NCBI RefSeq assembly: GCF_014904755.1
Contig: NZ_JACZFQ010000072.1
Coordinates: 1-64,000, forward strand
Direction: 5' to 3'
Length of the DNA: 64,000 nucleotides
DNA from: Neoluteolibacter marinus
GTDB lineage: Bacteria; Verrucomicrobiota; Verrucomicrobiia; Verrucomicrobiales; Akkermansiaceae
How positions within the stretch are numbered: the stretch's first letter is position 1; each line of letters opens with the position of its first letter. Under the pieces are notes generated by a model. That model worked only from the letters and a program-made list of their open reading frames with translations, did no database searches and was not told the origin of the DNA. Positions 1 through 9,418 of this stretch are shown piece by piece. The position numbers and the translations under genes were made by a program.

Positions 1-3000
1 TCGGAATCGTCGGGTGAAGCGCGGAGTAAGGGCTCCAAGCCCGGAAGCGGACGCCGGCGACGAACTCCCCCTGGCGGCCGGTGGGGTGAAGCGGGACCGG
101 GATGCCGTTGCAGGTGATCCGGTGGCGGGAGTCGGTGAAGCCACTGACCTTGAGCTGGAGGCGTTCGATCGATGAGTCGACGTAGCGGGACGTCCCGCTG
201 CTGGACTGTTCTTCGCCGAGTACGTGCCAAGGCTCGATTGCCTGGCGGAGTTCAAGGTGGATGTTCCGCTGGTCGTATTCGCCGACGAGGGGAAAGCGGA
301 ACTCGTGGTGGGGCTCGAACCAGGCCGGGTCGAAGTCGAGCCCGTGATCCCGGAGGTCGGAGACGATGTCCTCGAAGTCGTCCTTGATGAAATGGGGGAG
401 CATCCAGCGGTCGTGGATCGAGGTCCCCCAGCGCACCGGCTTGGCGGTGTAGGGTTCGTCCCAGAACCGCGACAGCATGCCGCGGATCAGCAGTTGCTGG
501 GCGAGCGCCATCTCGGGGTGGGGCGGCATTTCAAAGCCGCGCATTTCCACCAGTCCCAGCCGGCCGCTGGTGCCGCCGGGCGAGTAGAGCTTGTCGATGC
601 AGATCTCGGCACGGTGGGTGTTGCCGGTCATGTCCACCATGTGGTTGCGCAGCACCCGGTCGACCAGCCACTGGGTGTGGTCGAGGGTCGTGTCGCCCTT
701 CGGGAGCGCATCGAAGGCGGTCTCAAGTTCGTAGAGCGTCTCGTGGCGGCACTCGTCGAGGCGCGGTGCCTGGGAGGTCGGTCCGATGAACAATCCCGAG
801 AACAGGTAGGAAAGCGACGGGTGATTGTTGAAGTAGGTGATCAGCGACGGCAACAGCTGCGGCCGTCGGAGGAACGGCGAGTCGAGCGGCGTGTCCCCGC
901 CGACGACGATATGGTTGCCGCCACCGGTGCCGGAGTGCCGGCCATCCTCCATGAACTTCTCGGTGCCGAGGCCGATGCTACGGGCTTCCTCGTAGATGAT
1001 GCGGTTCTTGGTGACGATCTCCTCCCACGTCTTCGACGGGTGGATGTTGACCTCGATCACGCCGGGGTCGGGCGTGACCGAGAACGAGTTGATGCGCGGG
1101 TCCGATGGAGGCCGGTAGCCTTCGATGCGGATCGGGGTGCCGAGCGACCTGGCGGTTTCCTCCAGGGCAGCGACCAGCTCGAGGTAGTTCTCCGCGTTGA
1201 CGACGGGGGGCATGAAGACGTGGAGCCGCCCGTCCCGGGGTTCGACGCAAAGGCCGGTGCGGATCCTTCCGGCCGCGGATTCCCCGGTTCCCGGGGCCGT
1301 GGTGGCGAGCTGCTGTTGTCTCGAGGCCTCCCGTTGCTCCTCCCGTTCGCGATGGCGGGAAGCGTCACGAAGCGGATCCTCGTCGCGCGGATCGGCCTGG
1401 TACTGGCTGCGGATGGTGGCGGACGGCGGCAACTCGCCGGTGCCGCGGCGCAGGGCGGGGGGGAGAAACTGTTCCGCCGGGAAGGGCTCGCGGGGGACCG
1501 ACGGGTCGTAGGGTTCGAGGATCGGTTGGTCGATGCGATCGGCCCAAGGCAAGCCGTCGATGGGAAGCCGGTAGCCCATCGGGTGATTGCCGGGGGCAAG
1601 GAAGAGCTCCTCGTCGCGCAGGAACCAGGGGCCGGTGAGCCATTCTTCCGGATGCAGGCCGCGGGCGATCGGCAGCAGGTGCCCGATGACCGAGCCGAGG
1701 CCCTCGTCGAAGACCTTGCTGAGGGTGGCCCGCTCGAGCTTGTCGGCGAGCCGGGGGTCCTCGACCGTGACGTTCATCGGCAGCCGCCGCTCTTTCCAGA
1801 GGTAGTAGAACAGGTCCTCGTAGCCGGCCCGGATGTAATTGTCCGGGAGATCGAGATTGCGGGCGAGTTGACGGATGAAGGCCTCAGATTCCTTGTGGCC
1901 GAAGCCGTATTCGACCCGGTGGTCGGCGAACAGGTCGGGATCGTTCCACACCGCGGTGCCGTCGCTGCGCCAGTAGGACGTGAAGGCCCATCGTGGCAGC
2001 GGTTCGCCGGGATACCACTTGCCCTGGCCGTGGTGGAGGAGTCCACCGGGAGAGAATTTCTGATAGAGCCGGCGCAGAAGCTGGTCGGCGTAAAGCTCTT
2101 TGGTCGGCCCGAGGGCTTCGGTGTTCCACTCGGGGGCCTCCATGTCGGTGGCCGAGACGAAGGTGGGCTCGCCACCCATGGTCAGGCGGATGTCCTGTGC
2201 CATGAGCTTCTCGTCGAGGCGATGCCCGAGCAGCTCGATCGCGGAGCTTTGCTCCGGCGTGTAGGGGAGCGTGACCCGGGGCGTCTCGCGGATGCGGGAG
2301 ACCTTCATGTCGAATCCGAAGTCGGTCTCCGTGCCCTCGGGCATCGACAGCGATCCGGAAATCGGGGCGGCGTTCTTGTAGTGGGCGGCGGCACAGAGCG
2401 GGATGTGGCCCTCGCCGGTGAGCAGGCCGGAGGTCGGGTCGAGCCCGACCCAGCCGGCACCGGGCAGGTAGATCTCGGCCCAGGCGTGGAGGTCGGTGAA
2501 GTCCTCGGGGGGGCCTTCCGGTCCGTCGCCGACAGGCTTCTGGTCGGCCTTGAGCTGGATCAGGTAGCCGGAACAGAACCGCGCGGCGATGCCGAGACGG
2601 CGCATCACCTGGACCAGCAGCCACGCGGAATCGCGGCACGAGCCGGTCCGTAGACCGAGGGTTTGCTCGACTCCCTGGACGCCCGGCTCCATGCGGATCG
2701 TGTAGCCAACGGTGTCGTGGACGATGGTGTTGATCGCGACAATGAAGTCGATGGCCGCCATGCCTCCGGAGACCGGCAGGGAATCGAGAAACTTGGTGAA
2801 GAGCGGCCCCTTGACGTCCTTGACCATGTACGGGGCGAGGTCTTCGGTCAGCTCGTCGCTGTACTGGAACGGATAGGTCTGGGCATACTCGTCGAGGAAG
2901 AAGTCGAAGGGGTTGATGGTCGCCAGGTTGGCGATGAGGTCCACTTCGATGCTGAATTCACGGACCGGCTCCGGGAAAACCACCCGGGCGAGGAAGTTGC

Positions 3001-3178
3001 CCTGGGGATCCTGCTGCCAGTTGAGGAAATGCTTCTCCGGCGAGATCTTGAGCGAGTAGGAGGGAACTTCGGTTCGAGAGTGGCTGGCCGGCCGCAGGCG
3101 GATGACTTGTGGTCCTAGTGTAACCGGCTTCGAATACTTGTAGGAAGTAAGGTGGTGGAGCGCGCAGTGGATCGACAT
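1..3178 (-). CDS. Transglutaminase-like / DUF2126 putative amidoligase (3' end off window)
   Basis: The minus frame is open from an ATG at 3178 to the left edge, about 1059 residues; relatives are around 1100 residues, so perhaps 50 C-terminal residues lie outside. The N-terminus (MSIHCALHHLTSYKYSKPV) is the usual start of bacterial transglutaminase-like proteins. The catalytic-type Cys is in GSCRDSAWLLVQ (near residue 179), His in DLHAWAEIYLP (near 230) and Asp in GLDPTSGLL (near 245). The C-terminal two thirds carries DUF2126 motifs such as GGEPTFVS, the GTGGGNHIVVGG segment and NHPSLSYLFSGLFIGPTSQA. Pfam describes DUF2126 as a putative amidoligase; substrate and product are unknown. Relatives often sit with alpha-E and circularly permuted ATP-grasp genes, which would have to lie to the left. 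A long plus-strand ORF opposite it is a composition shadow. Confidence 0.9.
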   Translation of the reverse strand, partial: MSIHCALHHLTSYKYSKPVTLGPQVIRLRPASHSRTEVPSYSLKISPEKHFLNWQQDPQGNFLARVVFPEPVREFSIEVDLIANLATINPFDFFLDEYAQTYPFQYSDELTEDLAPYMVKDVKGPLFTKFLDSLPVSGGMAAIDFIVAINTIVHDTVGYTIRMEPGVQGVEQTLGLRTGSCRDSAWLLVQVMRRLGIAARFCSGYLIQLKADQKPVGDGPEGPPEDFTDLHAWAEIYLPGAGWVGLDPTSGLLTGEGHIPLCAAAHYKNAAPISGSLSMPEGTETDFGFDMKVSRIRETPRVTLPYTPEQSSAIELLGHRLDEKLMAQDIRLTMGGEPTFVSATDMEAPEWNTEALGPTKELYADQLLRRLYQKFSPGGLLHHGQGKWYPGEPLPRWAFTSYWRSDGTAVWNDPDLFADHRVEYGFGHKESEAFIRQLARNLDLPDNYIRAGYEDLFYYLWKERRLPMNVTVEDPRLADKLERATLSKVFDEGLGSVIGHLLPIARGLHPEEWLTGPWFLRDEELFLAPGNHPMGYRLPIDGLPWADRIDQPILEPYDPSVPREPFPAEQFLPPALRRGTGELPPSATIRSQYQADPRDEDPLRDASRHREREEQREASRQQQLATTAPGTGESAAGRIRTGLCVEPRDGRLHVFMPPVVNAENYLELVAALEETARSLGTPIRIEGYRPPSDPRINSFSVTPDPGVIEVNIHPSKTWEEIVTKNRIIYEEARSIGLGTEKFMEDGRHSGTGGGNHIVVGGDTPLDSPFLRRPQLLPSLITYFNNHPSLSYLFSGLFIGPTSQAPRLDECRHETLYELETAFDALPKGDTTLDHTQWLVDRVLRNHMVDMTGNTHRAEICIDKLYSPGGTSGRLGLVEMRGFEMPPHPEMALAQQLLIRGMLSRFWDEPYTAKPVRWGTSIHDRWMLPHFIKDDFEDIVSDLRDHGLDFDPAWFEPHHEFRFPLVGEYDQRNIHLELRQAIEPWHVLGEEQSSSGTSRYVDSSIERLQLKVSGFTDSRHRITCNGIPVPLHPTGRQGEFVAGVRFRAWSPYSALHPTIP

Positions 3179-3484
3179 CGGCGGGTGGAATGGATGGGGT
3201 GAAAGCTCGATTGGGGCCAGAATCCGGGGGGAATCGAAACGATCCGCCGAATTCTCCTGATCCGTTGCGGGTGCGGTTGGATCGGTTCGGGAAACTGATG
3301 CGGGTGATGCTGGTTTTCCGCGGCTGGAGGAGGGTTGATGCGGATCAGGGTGATGGTGGCGATCCCAATGATCCTTAGCGGATTGCACCGGCTCCATGTC
3401 GACCGGGAAAATTTGAAGAATCCGTAACGCGATCTTGGCAGAATCTTAAAAAAGTCTCATCGTCGTCCTACCTCCCATCCCCCC
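3179..3484. other. Intergenic region between divergent genes
   Basis: This 306-base gap separates the minus-strand amidoligase gene from the plus-strand CotH gene and must hold both promoters. The right end turns AT-richer (about 3400-3460). I see no confident -10/-35 pair, hairpin or small gene; a TTGGCA near 3433 has no good -10 partner. Confidence 0.5.
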
Positions 3485-6400
3485 GTGACCCCCTTGCGAC
3501 TTCCCTTACTGTCGCTCGCTATTGGCCTCATCGTCCCCTGCATGAGCCTTGGCGGCGTCGTCATCAACGAAATCCAGTCGTCGAACCATGCATCAGCTTA
3601 TGATGACGACGGCGATGCACCTGATTGGATCGAATTGTTGAATACGGGCCCGGATCCCGTGAATCTGGCGGGCTGGGGCTTGTCGGACCGGCTCGACGAC
3701 CCGTTCAGGTGGACCTTTCCCTCTGTCGAGCTAACTGCAGGTGAACGGCTGGTCGTGTGGTGCTCCGGGAAGGACCGCAACGGAACGGGAGCCGGCTTGT
3801 CGGCGGATTCTCCGGACGACATTCCCGGACTGGTGCTGTGGCTCCGGGCCGAAGGTGAAGGATATGCGGATGGTCAATCGGCCGCGACCTGGACGGACCT
3901 CAGCGGGCACGGGAACCACGGCGCCGCACCTTCAAACGCAAGCCGGCCGGAGTTCCGGGCCGGCGCGGTCAATGGCAAGCCGGCCTTCGGCTTCACCAAG
4001 GTGGCGGGCCAGGAGTTCCGGCTGCCGGTGTCGAGCTTCGACGGATTGACCAATCTCAACAACTTCACCGTCTTCTCGGTGGGGAGCTGGACCGGGGGCG
4101 AAGGGACCTCCGGCTTTTTCGGTGCATGGCACAGCAGCGGGGGGGCGACCCCCACCCATCTGGAAGTCGGCGGCGACGAGGCGGTGAGCTTTCGAGCCGG
4201 CGACATGAACCGCATCGAGGTGACTGACGTGGTCCGGGGTGGGGAGTGGTCGGTGTTTTCCGCGACCCTGGCGGGCACCCAGGATTCCCCCTTGGCCCGC
4301 CTGTTCAAGGACGGCAGTCTGATCGGCAGTCGCGCGGAGAGTCCCGGCCTGATCCCGCTTGAGGATCTGGACCGGATGGCGGTGGGAAACTCGCAGGACG
4401 ATCACCACCTCGACGGTGAAGTTGCGGAAGTGCTCCTCTACAACCGTCCCTTGGACGCCGCCGAGCTCGCCTTTCTCAATGTCTATCTCGGCACGCGCTA
4501 TGCCTTGCCCGGCGCTTCGCTGCCGCTCATTCCGCAGATCCACACCTCATTCAGCATCGACTCCGGGGGCGAAGCCCTGGTGCTCACCCGTCCGGGTGGC
4601 GAGACCGAGGATCTCGTGCCGGCGGTCGCGATTCCGCAGGATGCGAGTTACGGGAGAAGTCCCGACGGTGGCTCGCCATTGGCCTACTTCGCGACGCCCA
4701 CGCCCGGTGCGCCGAATGCCCTGGAATCTTACGGCCCTCCATTGGCCAGGCCGGTGCTGTCCGAACCTCACGGCTTCAAGACCAGCTCCTTTCTCCTGGC
4801 CATCACCCATCCGGACCTCGGCGCGACCATCCGCTACACCACCGACGGCAGCGACCCGAGCCCGACCCACGGGACGGTCTACACGTCGCCGGTCCCGGTC
4901 AACAAAACCACCGTGGTCCGGGCCGCGGCCTTCAAACCTGGCGCGTTGCCGTACCGCGCCGTTGCCACCCAATCCTATCTTTTCCTCGACGACATCGTCG
5001 ACCAGACCGCGGCGGTGCCGCCCGGCTATCCCGCGGACTGGGATGGCTTTGCGGAAATCAGCTATGCCATCAGTCCGACGATCGCCTCCCGGCCGGGCTA
5101 CGAGTCGAAGATGAAGGCGGCATTGGAGAGTTTTCCGTCGCTCGTGATCTCGATCGCACCGGACGACATGTTCGGCGTGGAGGGGATCTACTCGAATCCC
5201 CGGCGCCATGGCTACGAGAAGGTCGCGTCGGCCGAGTGGATCACGCCCGACGGGTCCATCGACGTCCAGGTCGATGCGGGGCTTCGCATCCATGGGGGGG
5301 CGAGCCGCTACATGGACCGGACGCCGAAGAAGTCGCTGCGTCTCAGCTTCAGGGGGATCTACGGCGAGGACCGCCTGAAAGTGCCGGTGCTCGGGGATCT
5401 CGGAACCTTGCCGAGTTTCGACACGATCATCCTGCGCGGCGAATACAACAACTCCTGGCTCGCCACCGTGTCTTCAGGGCGGGACCGGGGGACCAACATG
5501 CGCGATGAATTCCTGCGCAACACCCAGGCGCTGATGAGCGGCCAGGCGTCGCGGGGCAACCACGTCCATCTTTACATCAACGGGCTCTATTGGGGCGTCT
5601 ACAATCCGTGCGAGGCCCCGGATGCCGCCTTCGCCGCCAATCTCTTCGGCGGGGATTCCGAGGAATACGACGCGGTCAATCACGACGGGGTCAAGGACGG
5701 CGACAACATCGCCTGGGAAGCGATGCGGGCGATCGCCGAGGCAGGCCTGTCGAGCCCGGAGCAATACGCGGCGATCCAGCAGTATCTCGATGTCGACCAG
5801 TTCATCGACTACATGATGGTCAACATCTACGGCGCCAACCAGGACTGGCCGGACAACAACTGGGCCGCCACCCGCCGGCGCCAACCCGGAGCCGGCTACA
5901 AATTCTGGATGTGGGACGGGGAGAAGGCGATGGAGTCGGAGAACTCCAACCGGACCAATCCGCCCCGCTCGAGTTTCAACTACGACAATCCCGCGGTCAT
6001 CTACATGGCGCTGCGCGACAACGCCGAGTTCCGCCTGCGCTTCGCCGATCACGTCCACCGGCATTGCTTCAATGGCGGGGTTCTCGCCGCCGATGTCGTC
6101 GCCCAGCGCTACGCCGCCCATGCCGCACTTGTCGAAGCCGGTGTGTTCGGCGAAGAGGCGCGCTGGGGAGCGTATCGCAATGAGATCTTTGATCTCGATG
6201 GACCTTCTCCGATCTACTCGCTGGACCCCCACTGGTTGGCCGAGAGGGACCGCTTGCTTGACGACTACTTCCCGGGGCGCACCGACTTCGTGGTCGAGGA
6301 ATTCCGCGAAGAAGACCTTTATCCGTCGATCGATGCCCCCGTGTTCAGCCAGCACGGCGGCCAGCTCACGGCCGGGCAGACGGTCACAATCACCGCGAAC

Positions 6401-8410
6401 GGGGGCACGATCTATTACACGCTCGACGGCAGTGATCCACGGGTCGAGATCACCGGTGCGGTCTCACCGACGGCGATGGCCTATGCGGCCCCGCTGGTCC
6501 TCAGCGGCCACAAGACCCTCAAGGCCCGCGTCGTCAATGGGGGTGAGTGGAGCGCCCTGAACGAGGCGGACTTCCACACGATGTTGCCGGAGTCGGTCTT
6601 CAAGCCGGCAGGCAGCGGCGACTGGACGCTGAACTCGAATTGGACACCGAGCCCTTATCCGAACGGTGCGGGAGAGAGTGCGCTGATCCATGCTCCGGTC
6701 GGCGGCGATCGTAACGTCAACCTTCGTGCTCCGGTGACGGTCGGTAACCTTCGCTTCGACGAAACCGGCAATCTCTTCCGCAACCGGCTCCGCGACCAGC
6801 TCACTGGCAAAACGCTCACCTTCAACGGCGGAGGCGCAGATGCGCTGCTGCAGGTGGATGGCGACGGCAGCGGCTACGTCGAGCTGGAGGTGATCGCCGG
6901 GACCCATCTCGCCAGCGATCTGGAGGTGGCGGTCAATCATCCCGGCGGGGACCCGGAACACGGGGCCCTGCGCCTGCGCGAGACCTGGAGCGGAAGCGGC
7001 GGCATTCACAAAAGCGGCCCGGGGGTCCTGAGTCTCACCGGCGATGGCAAGGATTTCACCGGCGGCCTGGAGGTCCGCGAGGGAGTCGTCCAAGTCTCCG
7101 AACCGGCGTGCCCCGCTCTCGTCTCGTCGGTTTCGGTCGCCGCGGGAGGACAACTTCGCCTCACTTCCGGCAGTTCACCGGGGGTGCCGAGGCTGTATGG
7201 CTTCGGGGTCCCGATCCAGATCGCCGGGTCCGGCCGTGGCGCCGCCATTCCCGATGGCGGGGGATTCGGCAAGACGGGGGCCCTTCGCTATGACCCGGGC
7301 AGCGGTGAAAACCACGCCGTCCTGCCCGTGCCGGTCCGGCTCAACGCCTCCGCCGGCATCCACGTCGATGGGTCGGAAAATCGCCTCGAACTCACCGCTC
7401 CGATCGACTCGGGTTTGCTCGACCCGGCGGCGCTCACACTCACCAAGTCGGGTGGGGGGGCTCTGCACCTTCATGCCTCCAACGAGACGTTCACAGGAGC
7501 CATGGTGATCTCCAACGGCTCCTTGGAAATCTCCGGTGCGCTCGGGTCACCGGTCTCGATTTCCTCCGACGGGGTGCTGACAGGCTATGGTCAAACCGGA
7601 CCGCTGTCCGGCAGTGGCACCCTTCGTCTCGACCGCCAGATCCTTGCCGCACCGTCGTTTTCCGGTGGCGCGCTCTCCGTCGTGATCGGGGAGGAAGGCT
7701 CGCCGGACTATCTGCAAGCGTCGGATTCCGGCAACGGGCTGCTGCGGGTGGATGCCCTCGCCGTGCCACCGTCGGTTTGCCGGATCTATCTCACGGGGAG
7801 CGGGAGTGTCTTCCGCGGCGTCCTTTTCGCGCCGTTCCCGGTTGACCTCGCGGCTGCGATGCATGCCTCCGTGACGGAAGTCTATCAGCCGGACGGTGGC
7901 GGCTGGTTGCTTGCCCCCGGGGCCCAGGTCGTCACGGTGCCGGAGATCGCGGATTTCGGCAGCGGGCCGGTGATGGGACATGTCGTTGAAGTCAGGCTCG
8001 ACGCCGCGCCGGCTTCGATCGACGCGTGGAAGCTCCTGGCATTTCCCGATGCGGGCGACCGCAACGACCCGCTCGTCGGCGGTCTCGAGGCCAATCCGCA
8101 AAACGACGGGATCCCGAATTTGCTCCGCTACGCGCTCGGCATCGGGCCGGGAGACGATCCACACGCGCTGCTGCCACAGCTGGAGCTTCCGGGTGACAGG
8201 GCGGAGTTCCGTTTCCCCTTCGATCCGGGCCGCGACGACATCGCCTGCCTAGTCGAGGCCACCAGCGATCCCGCCGATTGGGCCAATGCCGAGGTCTTGT
8301 TCGATTCACGCAGCGACTACCCGCTCCGTCTGGAAGACGGCTGGCTCGTCATCGAAGACTTGCTGTCGGCACCGGTCCGCTTCTACCGGCTGCGCGTGTT
8401 CGTCCGATGA
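3485..8410 (+). CDS. Exported lamin-tail / CotH-kinase / beta-strand-repeat protein
   Basis: A 1641-residue exported protein starting at GTG 3485, with a signal peptide at about residues 1-23. Domains in order: first part of a lamin-tail domain (24-100, VVINEIQSSN); a LamG/concanavalin-like domain (about 113-342, GLVLWLRAEG); the second part of the lamin-tail domain (350-411, ending PTPGAPN); a chitobiase-C-terminal-like domain (about 420-500, IRYTTDGSDPSP); a CotH kinase-like domain (about 545-935, with YINGLYWGVYNP and NQDWPDNNW near 785); a second chitobiase-like domain (about 950-1032, IYYTLDGSDP); autotransporter-associated beta-strand repeats (about 1035-1380); and a C-terminal module ending FYRLRVFVR. 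CotH homologues are atypical protein kinases in spore coats; the role in this exported setting is unknown. It converges on the oppC gene with 9 bases between stops. Confidence 0.9.
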   Translation: MTPLRLPLLSLAIGLIVPCMSLGGVVINEIQSSNHASAYDDDGDAPDWIELLNTGPDPVNLAGWGLSDRLDDPFRWTFPSVELTAGERLVVWCSGKDRNGTGAGLSADSPDDIPGLVLWLRAEGEGYADGQSAATWTDLSGHGNHGAAPSNASRPEFRAGAVNGKPAFGFTKVAGQEFRLPVSSFDGLTNLNNFTVFSVGSWTGGEGTSGFFGAWHSSGGATPTHLEVGGDEAVSFRAGDMNRIEVTDVVRGGEWSVFSATLAGTQDSPLARLFKDGSLIGSRAESPGLIPLEDLDRMAVGNSQDDHHLDGEVAEVLLYNRPLDAAELAFLNVYLGTRYALPGASLPLIPQIHTSFSIDSGGEALVLTRPGGETEDLVPAVAIPQDASYGRSPDGGSPLAYFATPTPGAPNALESYGPPLARPVLSEPHGFKTSSFLLAITHPDLGATIRYTTDGSDPSPTHGTVYTSPVPVNKTTVVRAAAFKPGALPYRAVATQSYLFLDDIVDQTAAVPPGYPADWDGFAEISYAISPTIASRPGYESKMKAALESFPSLVISIAPDDMFGVEGIYSNPRRHGYEKVASAEWITPDGSIDVQVDAGLRIHGGASRYMDRTPKKSLRLSFRGIYGEDRLKVPVLGDLGTLPSFDTIILRGEYNNSWLATVSSGRDRGTNMRDEFLRNTQALMSGQASRGNHVHLYINGLYWGVYNPCEAPDAAFAANLFGGDSEEYDAVNHDGVKDGDNIAWEAMRAIAEAGLSSPEQYAAIQQYLDVDQFIDYMMVNIYGANQDWPDNNWAATRRRQPGAGYKFWMWDGEKAMESENSNRTNPPRSSFNYDNPAVIYMALRDNAEFRLRFADHVHRHCFNGGVLAADVVAQRYAAHAALVEAGVFGEEARWGAYRNEIFDLDGPSPIYSLDPHWLAERDRLLDDYFPGRTDFVVEEFREEDLYPSIDAPVFSQHGGQLTAGQTVTITANGGTIYYTLDGSDPRVEITGAVSPTAMAYAAPLVLSGHKTLKARVVNGGEWSALNEADFHTMLPESVFKPAGSGDWTLNSNWTPSPYPNGAGESALIHAPVGGDRNVNLRAPVTVGNLRFDETGNLFRNRLRDQLTGKTLTFNGGGADALLQVDGDGSGYVELEVIAGTHLASDLEVAVNHPGGDPEHGALRLRETWSGSGGIHKSGPGVLSLTGDGKDFTGGLEVREGVVQVSEPACPALVSSVSVAAGGQLRLTSGSSPGVPRLYGFGVPIQIAGSGRGAAIPDGGGFGKTGALRYDPGSGENHAVLPVPVRLNASAGIHVDGSENRLELTAPIDSGLLDPAALTLTKSGGGALHLHASNETFTGAMVISNGSLEISGALGSPVSISSDGVLTGYGQTGPLSGSGTLRLDRQILAAPSFSGGALSVVIGEEGSPDYLQASDSGNGLLRVDALAVPPSVCRIYLTGSGSVFRGVLFAPFPVDLAAAMHASVTEVYQPDGGGWLLAPGAQVVTVPEIADFGSGPVMGHVVEVRLDAAPASIDAWKLLAFPDAGDRNDPLVGGLEANPQNDGIPNLLRYALGIGPGDDPHALLPQLELPGDRAEFRFPFDPGRDDIACLVEATSDPADWANAEVLFDSRSDYPLRLEDGWLVIEDLLSAPVRFYRLRVFVR

Positions 8411-8419
8411 ACAACGGTC

Positions 8420-9400
8420 TCAGTCCTTTGACGACTTCGGGTCGAGCGCGTCGCGCAACCCATCGCCGAGGAAGTTGAGCGAGAACAGCGTCAGCGAGAA
8501 GAAAACGGAGGGGAACAGGAGCAGCCAGGGATTGGAAAGCATCCGGTTGGAACCTTCCTCGATGAGGATCCCCCAGGAGCTGTTCGGCGGCTTGACCCCG
8601 AGGCCCAGGAAGGAAAGTACCGCCTCGAACAGCATCACTCCGGGGATGGTCAACGCGGTGTAGACGATGATCGGGCCGATGCTGTTCGGGAGAATGTGGC
8701 GGGTGAGGATCCTCAGGTGGCCGAGTCCGAGAGAGCGCGCGGCTTCGACGAAGTCCATGCGGGAGACGCTCTGGACCTGGGCCCGGACGATCCGCGAAAC
8801 GGTGAGCCAGGAGAGGGTGCCGATGGCGATGAAAAGCGGAACCAGGGTGGTGATCGGTTCGACCCAGGTCCGGGTGTCGTTGACCTTCGCAGTAGTGGAA
8901 CCACTGCCGGCGAACAGGTCGACGGTCCACTCGGTGAGCTTGCCGGTGAAGGGTTCGATGGTCTTGCCGAGCAGGATCACGACGATCAGGAACGGCAGCG
9001 CGTAGAGGATGTCGACGATGCGCATCATCAAGGCGTCGGTGCGTCCGCCGATGTAGCCGGCAAGGGCGCCCCAGCACACCCCGATGGTGACCGAGACGAA
9101 GGTGGTGATCAGTCCCACGGCGATCGAGATGCGGCCGCCGAAAAGCACGCGCGAGAGAATGTCGCGCCCCAGATGGTCGGTGCCGAACCAGTGTCCTGAT
9201 CCGGGCGACATGTTTTTGTTAGGCAGGTCCTGGACGTTCGGGTCGGCAAGCAACCCGGGGATCGATGGCAGCACCAGGCATGCGAGCATGATCAATGCAA
9301 CGATCACCAGGCTGGGCATTGCCGCGTGGTTCTTGCGCAGGCGCAGGGCGGCGTCGCGCCACAGCGAGGAGCCTTTTTCAACGGGGACGGGAGTGCTCAC
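8420..9400 (-). CDS. oppC: Peptide ABC transporter permease (OppC/DppC type)
   Basis: A 326-residue inner-membrane permease starting at GTG 9400. It has a first membrane segment near residues 27-48, then the conserved GTDHLGRDILSRVLFGGRIS stretch that precedes the binding-protein-dependent transport domain. The EAA-type cytoplasmic loop that docks the ATPase is EAARSLGLGHLRILTRHILP (near 237-256). About six membrane segments are visible, normal for OppC. It is the last gene of the minus-strand oppA-oppB-oppC set, 18 bases after oppB. The set has no ATPase gene; the nearest pair is oppD/oppF in the divergent operon. Confidence 0.92.
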   Translation of the reverse strand: MSTPVPVEKGSSLWRDAALRLRKNHAAMPSLVIVALIMLACLVLPSIPGLLADPNVQDLPNKNMSPGSGHWFGTDHLGRDILSRVLFGGRISIAVGLITTFVSVTIGVCWGALAGYIGGRTDALMMRIVDILYALPFLIVVILLGKTIEPFTGKLTEWTVDLFAGSGSTTAKVNDTRTWVEPITTLVPLFIAIGTLSWLTVSRIVRAQVQSVSRMDFVEAARSLGLGHLRILTRHILPNSIGPIIVYTALTIPGVMLFEAVLSFLGLGVKPPNSSWGILIEEGSNRMLSNPWLLLFPSVFFSLTLFSLNFLGDGLRDALDPKSSKD

Positions 9401-9418
9401 GTTCGGAGTGGAGAAGCT

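Noticed and set aside
224-2653. 809-residue plus-strand open frame
   Set aside because: It lies opposite the transglutaminase/DUF2126 gene, whose minus frame translates into clear family motifs; the plus frame has no recognisable domain and composition typical of antisense shadows in GC-rich DNA.
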